From Pseudomonadota bacterium (GTDB taxonomy: Bacteria; Desulfobacterota; Desulfovibrionia; Desulfovibrionales; Desulfovibrionaceae), in assembly GCA_023399375.1 (NCBI GenBank), contig JAEWPX010000019.1, positions 1 to 28,804 of the forward strand: a stretch of DNA of 28,804 nucleotides, read 5' to 3'. The first letter of the stretch is position 1; each line of letters opens with the position of its first letter. Below are positions 25,700 to 28,804 of the stretch, one piece after another. The notes below the pieces were generated by a model. The model worked only from the letters and a program-made list of their open reading frames with translations. It ran no database searches and was not told the origin of the DNA. Made by a program: the position numbers and the translations under genes.

Positions 25700-27370
25700 A
25701 TGCCGTTTACTCGTGCTGCTCCCTGGCTGGCGGGGATGGGGCGGATCACGCCCGCAGCGGACCTGCTGGCCGGGTTGACGCTCTGGGGCGTGCTCGTGCC
25801 CGAGGCCCTGGCCTATGCGGGCATGGCGGGGATGCCGGCCTCGGCGGGCCTGTACACCCTGCTCGCCTCGCTGCCGCTGTATTTCCTCTTCGGCGGCAGC
25901 CCCGTGCTGGTGTGCGCCGCGACCTCGGTGGAATCCATCATGATGGCGGCCGCGGTCGCCCCCCTGGCCGGGGGAGACGCGGCGCGCTACCTGGCCCTCA
26001 TGGCGCTGTTCGTCGCAACGACCGGGATCGTCTTTCTCGCCGGCGGCTTGCTGCGCCTGGGACGCGCCACGTCCTTTCTTTCCAAGCCCGTGATGACGGG
26101 CTTTACCTGCGGCCTGGCGATCTTCATCGCGGCCGATCAACTGCATAAGCTGGTCGGCCTGCCCCACGGCCACGGCGACACGCTGCGGCAGATCGCGCAA
26201 CTGGCCGCCGGAATCGGCCGTTGCAACCCGGCCACCGCGTGCGTCGGCTTCGCGTCGCTGGCCCTGCTCTTCGTCCTCGAACGGCTGACGCCGCGCATAC
26301 CGGCCGGGCTTTGCGTCATGGCGCTCGGTCTCGTCGCCTCCAAGACGTTCGCGCTCGGGGAAACGCACGGCGTGGCCGTGGTCCACAATGTCAAGGCCGG
26401 CCTGCCCGCTCTTGCCCTGCCCCATGGCGGCATGGCCGACGTGCGCGCCCTTTTTCCGGCGGCGCTCGGGCTTGCGTTGGTGGCTTTTTCCCAGGCCCTT
26501 GGCGCGGTGCGCAGCTATGCCCCGCGCTTCAGCGTACGCGCGGACGCCGACCGGGAGCTTCGCGCCCTGGGCCTGGCCAACCTCGGCTCCGCCCTGTTCG
26601 GCGGTCTGCTCGCCGGGGGCAGCATGTCCTCCACCGCCGTCAATGTGGCGGCCGGGGCGAAAAGCCGCGTCGCCACCCTGGTCACGACGGTGCTGGTCGT
26701 GCTGACGCTGACGTTCTTCACTCCCGTTTTCCGCGGCCTGCCCGAGGCCGTGCTCGGCGCCGTGGTCATGCACGCCGTGATCAAGCTCTTCAACCTCTCC
26801 GAACTCCGACGATTCCGCCGCATCAACCCCGTCGAATTCGCCCTGGCCATGCTGGCGCTTGCGGGCGTGGTGCTGCTCGACATCCTGCCGGGACTGGTCC
26901 TTGCGGTGGCGGCGTCGCTCACGCGCCTGCTCATGGTCGCAAGCGACGTCAACCTCACCGTCATGGGCGAACTGGCAGGCTGCGGGCCGCTTTGGGTGGA
27001 TACGGCCCAGCATCCCGGAGCGAGGGAGGTTCCCGGCGTGCGCGTGCTTCGCATGGACGGGACGCTTTTTTTCGCCAACTCCGAAAAATTCCGCGCCGCC
27101 GTGCTCGCTTTGGCTTGCCAGGCGCCCGTGCCCGGGGCCGTGGCCATCCAACTGCGGGCCAACGGACGCCTGTGCATCACTGCGGCAGACATGCTCCGGA
27201 CGCTGGCCAAGGAACTCGCCGACCACGGCTTGCACCTGGCGTTCATCGAACCGGCTCCGGCGACGCTGCGCATGCTGCGCCAAAACGGCGTGCTGGAGCT
27301 TGTCGGCGAAAAACGCGTCTATCCGAGCATCGAACGCGCCGTGGCCGATCTGCAGTCGCCGATCCGGTGA
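25700..27370 (+). CDS. SulP-family anion transporter with C-terminal STAS domain
   Basis: A secondary transporter of the SLC26/SulP family, which moves sulfate, bicarbonate or other anions across the inner membrane. Seen: the family motif PEALAYAGMAGMPASAGLYT, about 12 membrane segments, AGGSMSSTAVNVAAGAKSR in the substrate region, and a STAS domain over the last 120 residues (VRVLRMDGTLFFANSEKF onward). In the STAS core the common Asp-Ser/Thr loop is replaced by LRANGRLCITAADM. GGAGG at 25691-25695 sets the ATG. It lies 80 bases after the RND pump; no terminator separates them, but a functional link is doubtful. In a sulfate reducer it could be an uptake system, yet the ion is unproven. Confidence 0.92.
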   Translation: MPFTRAAPWLAGMGRITPAADLLAGLTLWGVLVPEALAYAGMAGMPASAGLYTLLASLPLYFLFGGSPVLVCAATSVESIMMAAAVAPLAGGDAARYLALMALFVATTGIVFLAGGLLRLGRATSFLSKPVMTGFTCGLAIFIAADQLHKLVGLPHGHGDTLRQIAQLAAGIGRCNPATACVGFASLALLFVLERLTPRIPAGLCVMALGLVASKTFALGETHGVAVVHNVKAGLPALALPHGGMADVRALFPAALGLALVAFSQALGAVRSYAPRFSVRADADRELRALGLANLGSALFGGLLAGGSMSSTAVNVAAGAKSRVATLVTTVLVVLTLTFFTPVFRGLPEAVLGAVVMHAVIKLFNLSELRRFRRINPVEFALAMLALAGVVLLDILPGLVLAVAASLTRLLMVASDVNLTVMGELAGCGPLWVDTAQHPGAREVPGVRVLRMDGTLFFANSEKFRAAVLALACQAPVPGAVAIQLRANGRLCITAADMLRTLAKELADHGLHLAFIEPAPATLRMLRQNGVLELVGEKRVYPSIERAVADLQSPIR

Positions 27371-27461
27371 TGCGCCGCGCGGACAAGGAGGAATAAAAGC
27401 AAGGGGAAGTCGTCGCGGCAATGGGCCGCAGGAATTCCATACACAACCACGAGAGGTGCCC

Positions 27462-28745
27462 ATGCCGTCCAGGAAAGCAAGCACAGCGTGGATTCCGCGC
27501 CGGTCGGTTCTCAAGGGAGCCGGCGCATTGCTGTTCGCCCCGCTGCTCTCTGGCCTTGGCGCAAAAAGCGCTTTCGCCGCACCGTCCGCATCCCCCAAGA
27601 GCCTTCGCACATCCCCTTACAACACCCGGCTGGTGCTGCTCGGCACCACGGGCGGCATGACCTGGTGGCCGGGCTCGAACCGGGCCAGCAACTCCCAGGC
27701 CCTGCTCGTGGGCGACGCCATGTACATCATCGACCTGGGCTTCGGGGCCTGCGCCCGTCTGGCCGAAGCCTTCAACTACGGGCATTTCGTCACCATCGGC
27801 GGCCAGCGGACGCAACTGGAACTGTCCTCGTTTTTAAACAACATGCGGGCGGTGTTTTTCACCCACCTGCACATGGACCATCTCGGCGACTACCCCACGT
27901 TTCTGGAAATCGGGGCCAGGGCCGGCTATGCGGAAAAACAGCCCCTGATCATCATCGGCCCCGGCGACCGCGGACGGCTCGACGACAACAAGTCCGGCTA
28001 CAAAGGCACCGTCATCCAGGCGCAAAGCTGCACCCCACCCGTGACCACCCCCACGCCCGGCACCAAAATGATGACGGACCACATCCTCCAAGCCTTTGCC
28101 CAGACCTTCAACGACTGCGCCCAGGATGAGGGCTATCCCGACATCCCGAAGTGCATCGACGTCAGGGAAATCGGCGACCCCAAAGCCATCCCCTGGCCGG
28201 CCGGGTTCGTCATCCCCGATCCGGGCAAGCCCTGGTCGGCGGACATCACCTGCCCGGCCATGGAGCCCTTCGAAATCTACAAGGACGATCGTCTGCGCGT
28301 CACGGCCATCCTGGTCGACCATTACGAGGTCTACCCCGCCTTCGCCTTCCGCTACGACACCGAGGACGGCTCCCTGGTCATTTCCGGCGACACCGGACCG
28401 GACACCAGGGGCAACCTGCAAAAGCTGGCCAAGGGAGCCGACGTCCTGGTGCACGAGGTCATCGACGACTTCTGGATCAAGGCCAGCTTCAAGGGCGTCA
28501 AGGAGGGCGATCCCGCCTGGCCGCTGTACCACCATGTCATGACCGCGCACACGAGCACCGCCGACGTCGGCAGGGTGGCGCAGCAGTGCGGCGTCAAGAC
28601 CCTGGTTTTGAGCCACATCGCGCCGGCCAACACGCCTGTCGCGCGCTTGCAACTGGCCCAGCAAAACTTTTCCGGAAAATTGATCGTCGGGGAGGACCTG
28701 ATGGAAATTGGCATCGGCAAACCGCACGGCCAGGCCAAAGCGTAG
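27462..28745 (+). CDS. Tat-exported metallo-beta-lactamase-fold hydrolase
   Basis: A 427-residue periplasmic hydrolase. The N terminus has a twin-arginine signal, RRSVLKGAGALLF (Arg13, Arg14), with likely cleavage after AFA at residue 39, implying cofactor loading before export. The metal site is complete: THLHMDHLGD (His135, His137, Asp139, His140), SGDTGPD (Asp310), an additional VHEVI (His331) and LSHIAP (His385). The layout resembles RNase Z/arylsulfatase-type members of the fold, but export argues against RNA processing. An insert around residues 170-260 (with several Pro and Cys) is unusual. GAGAGGTG at 27451-27458 precedes the ATG. An orphan AAGGAGG near 27385 has no start close by. 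The substrate is unknown. Confidence 0.9.
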   Translation: MPSRKASTAWIPRRSVLKGAGALLFAPLLSGLGAKSAFAAPSASPKSLRTSPYNTRLVLLGTTGGMTWWPGSNRASNSQALLVGDAMYIIDLGFGACARLAEAFNYGHFVTIGGQRTQLELSSFLNNMRAVFFTHLHMDHLGDYPTFLEIGARAGYAEKQPLIIIGPGDRGRLDDNKSGYKGTVIQAQSCTPPVTTPTPGTKMMTDHILQAFAQTFNDCAQDEGYPDIPKCIDVREIGDPKAIPWPAGFVIPDPGKPWSADITCPAMEPFEIYKDDRLRVTAILVDHYEVYPAFAFRYDTEDGSLVISGDTGPDTRGNLQKLAKGADVLVHEVIDDFWIKASFKGVKEGDPAWPLYHHVMTAHTSTADVGRVAQQCGVKTLVLSHIAPANTPVARLQLAQQNFSGKLIVGEDLMEIGIGKPHGQAKA

Positions 28746-28764
28746 GGAGAAGGATCACGACGCG

Positions 28765-28804
28765 CGCCACGGCCGGGAACCCGCAAGGGTTTCCGGCCGT
28801 GGCG
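28765..28804 (+). terminator. Long hairpin after the hydrolase gene, probable terminator cut by the window edge
   Basis: An 18-bp stem (CGCCACGGCCGG plus GAACCC, with one G-T pair) closes on a GCAA tetraloop. The right arm ends at the last base of the window, so any T-run cannot be seen. It starts 20 bases after the stop codon. Confidence 0.7.

Noticed and set aside
27385..27461. A small gene after the AAGGAGG near 27385
   Set aside because: The nearest ATG is 30 bases away, its frame runs inside the hydrolase gene and the product has no motif.

Overview
The window is a GC-rich bacterial chromosomal segment with about 20 protein genes, one tRNA gene and several Rho-independent terminators. 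The gene content and order, the threonine-independent isoleucine enzyme, and an intergenic hairpin element starting GCCTCCGGCGGC all suggest a sulfate reducer of the Desulfovibrionaceae type. That placement is inference from recalled genomes, not a search. No phage, IS element, integrase or CRISPR array was found. The long antisense ORFs are composition artefacts of high GC.

Region 1 (1-5666) is a housekeeping and amino-acid block, all on the plus strand: a bifunctional NAD(P)H-hydrate repair enzyme (nnr), a two-CBS-domain protein, the tRNA t6A ATPase tsaE, aspartate kinase (lysC) and (R)-citramalate synthase (cimA). It ends in a strong terminator. lysC and cimA feed the aspartate family and isoleucine respectively. 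The hydrate repair gene carries an odd Pro/His-rich N-terminal extension written in a pyrimidine tract.

Region 2 (5684-9313) holds a membrane acyltransferase, a UspA protein, an alpha/beta hydrolase, then two very small genes with much intergenic DNA. The first small gene sits behind an AT-rich stretch and looks like an Sm/Hfq-type small beta barrel. The second is preceded by roughly 230 bases full of inverted repeats, some mutually exclusive, the last of which overlaps its ribosome binding site.

Region 3 (9358-11396) is a translationally coupled pair: a G3E/COG0523 (CobW-like) metallochaperone GTPase and a WD40 beta-propeller. The GTPase ribosome binding site lies in the arm of a 9-bp hairpin.

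Region 4 (11413-17552) has a convergent repeat hairpin, a hybrid sensor kinase (PAS-PAS-GAF-HisKA-HATPase-REC-HPt) on the minus strand, a divergent thioredoxin-reductase-like flavoprotein, a CAU-anticodon tRNA with its own promoter, a NIF3-family protein and a coiled-coil zinc-ribbon protein ending at a textbook terminator.

Region 5 (17635-28804) is envelope and transport: a secreted glycerophosphodiester phosphodiesterase, a small secreted protein, a complete tripartite RND efflux operon (outer membrane lipoprotein, lipoprotein adaptor, HAE1-type pump), a SulP-family transporter with a divergent STAS domain, and a Tat-exported metallo-beta-lactamase-fold hydrolase followed by an 18-bp hairpin at the window edge.

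Most of the window is ordinary core genome. The best leads for something undescribed are the structured leader at 8893-9104 with its small gene, the GTPase/WD40 pair with a sequestered ribosome binding site, and the small Sm-like protein.
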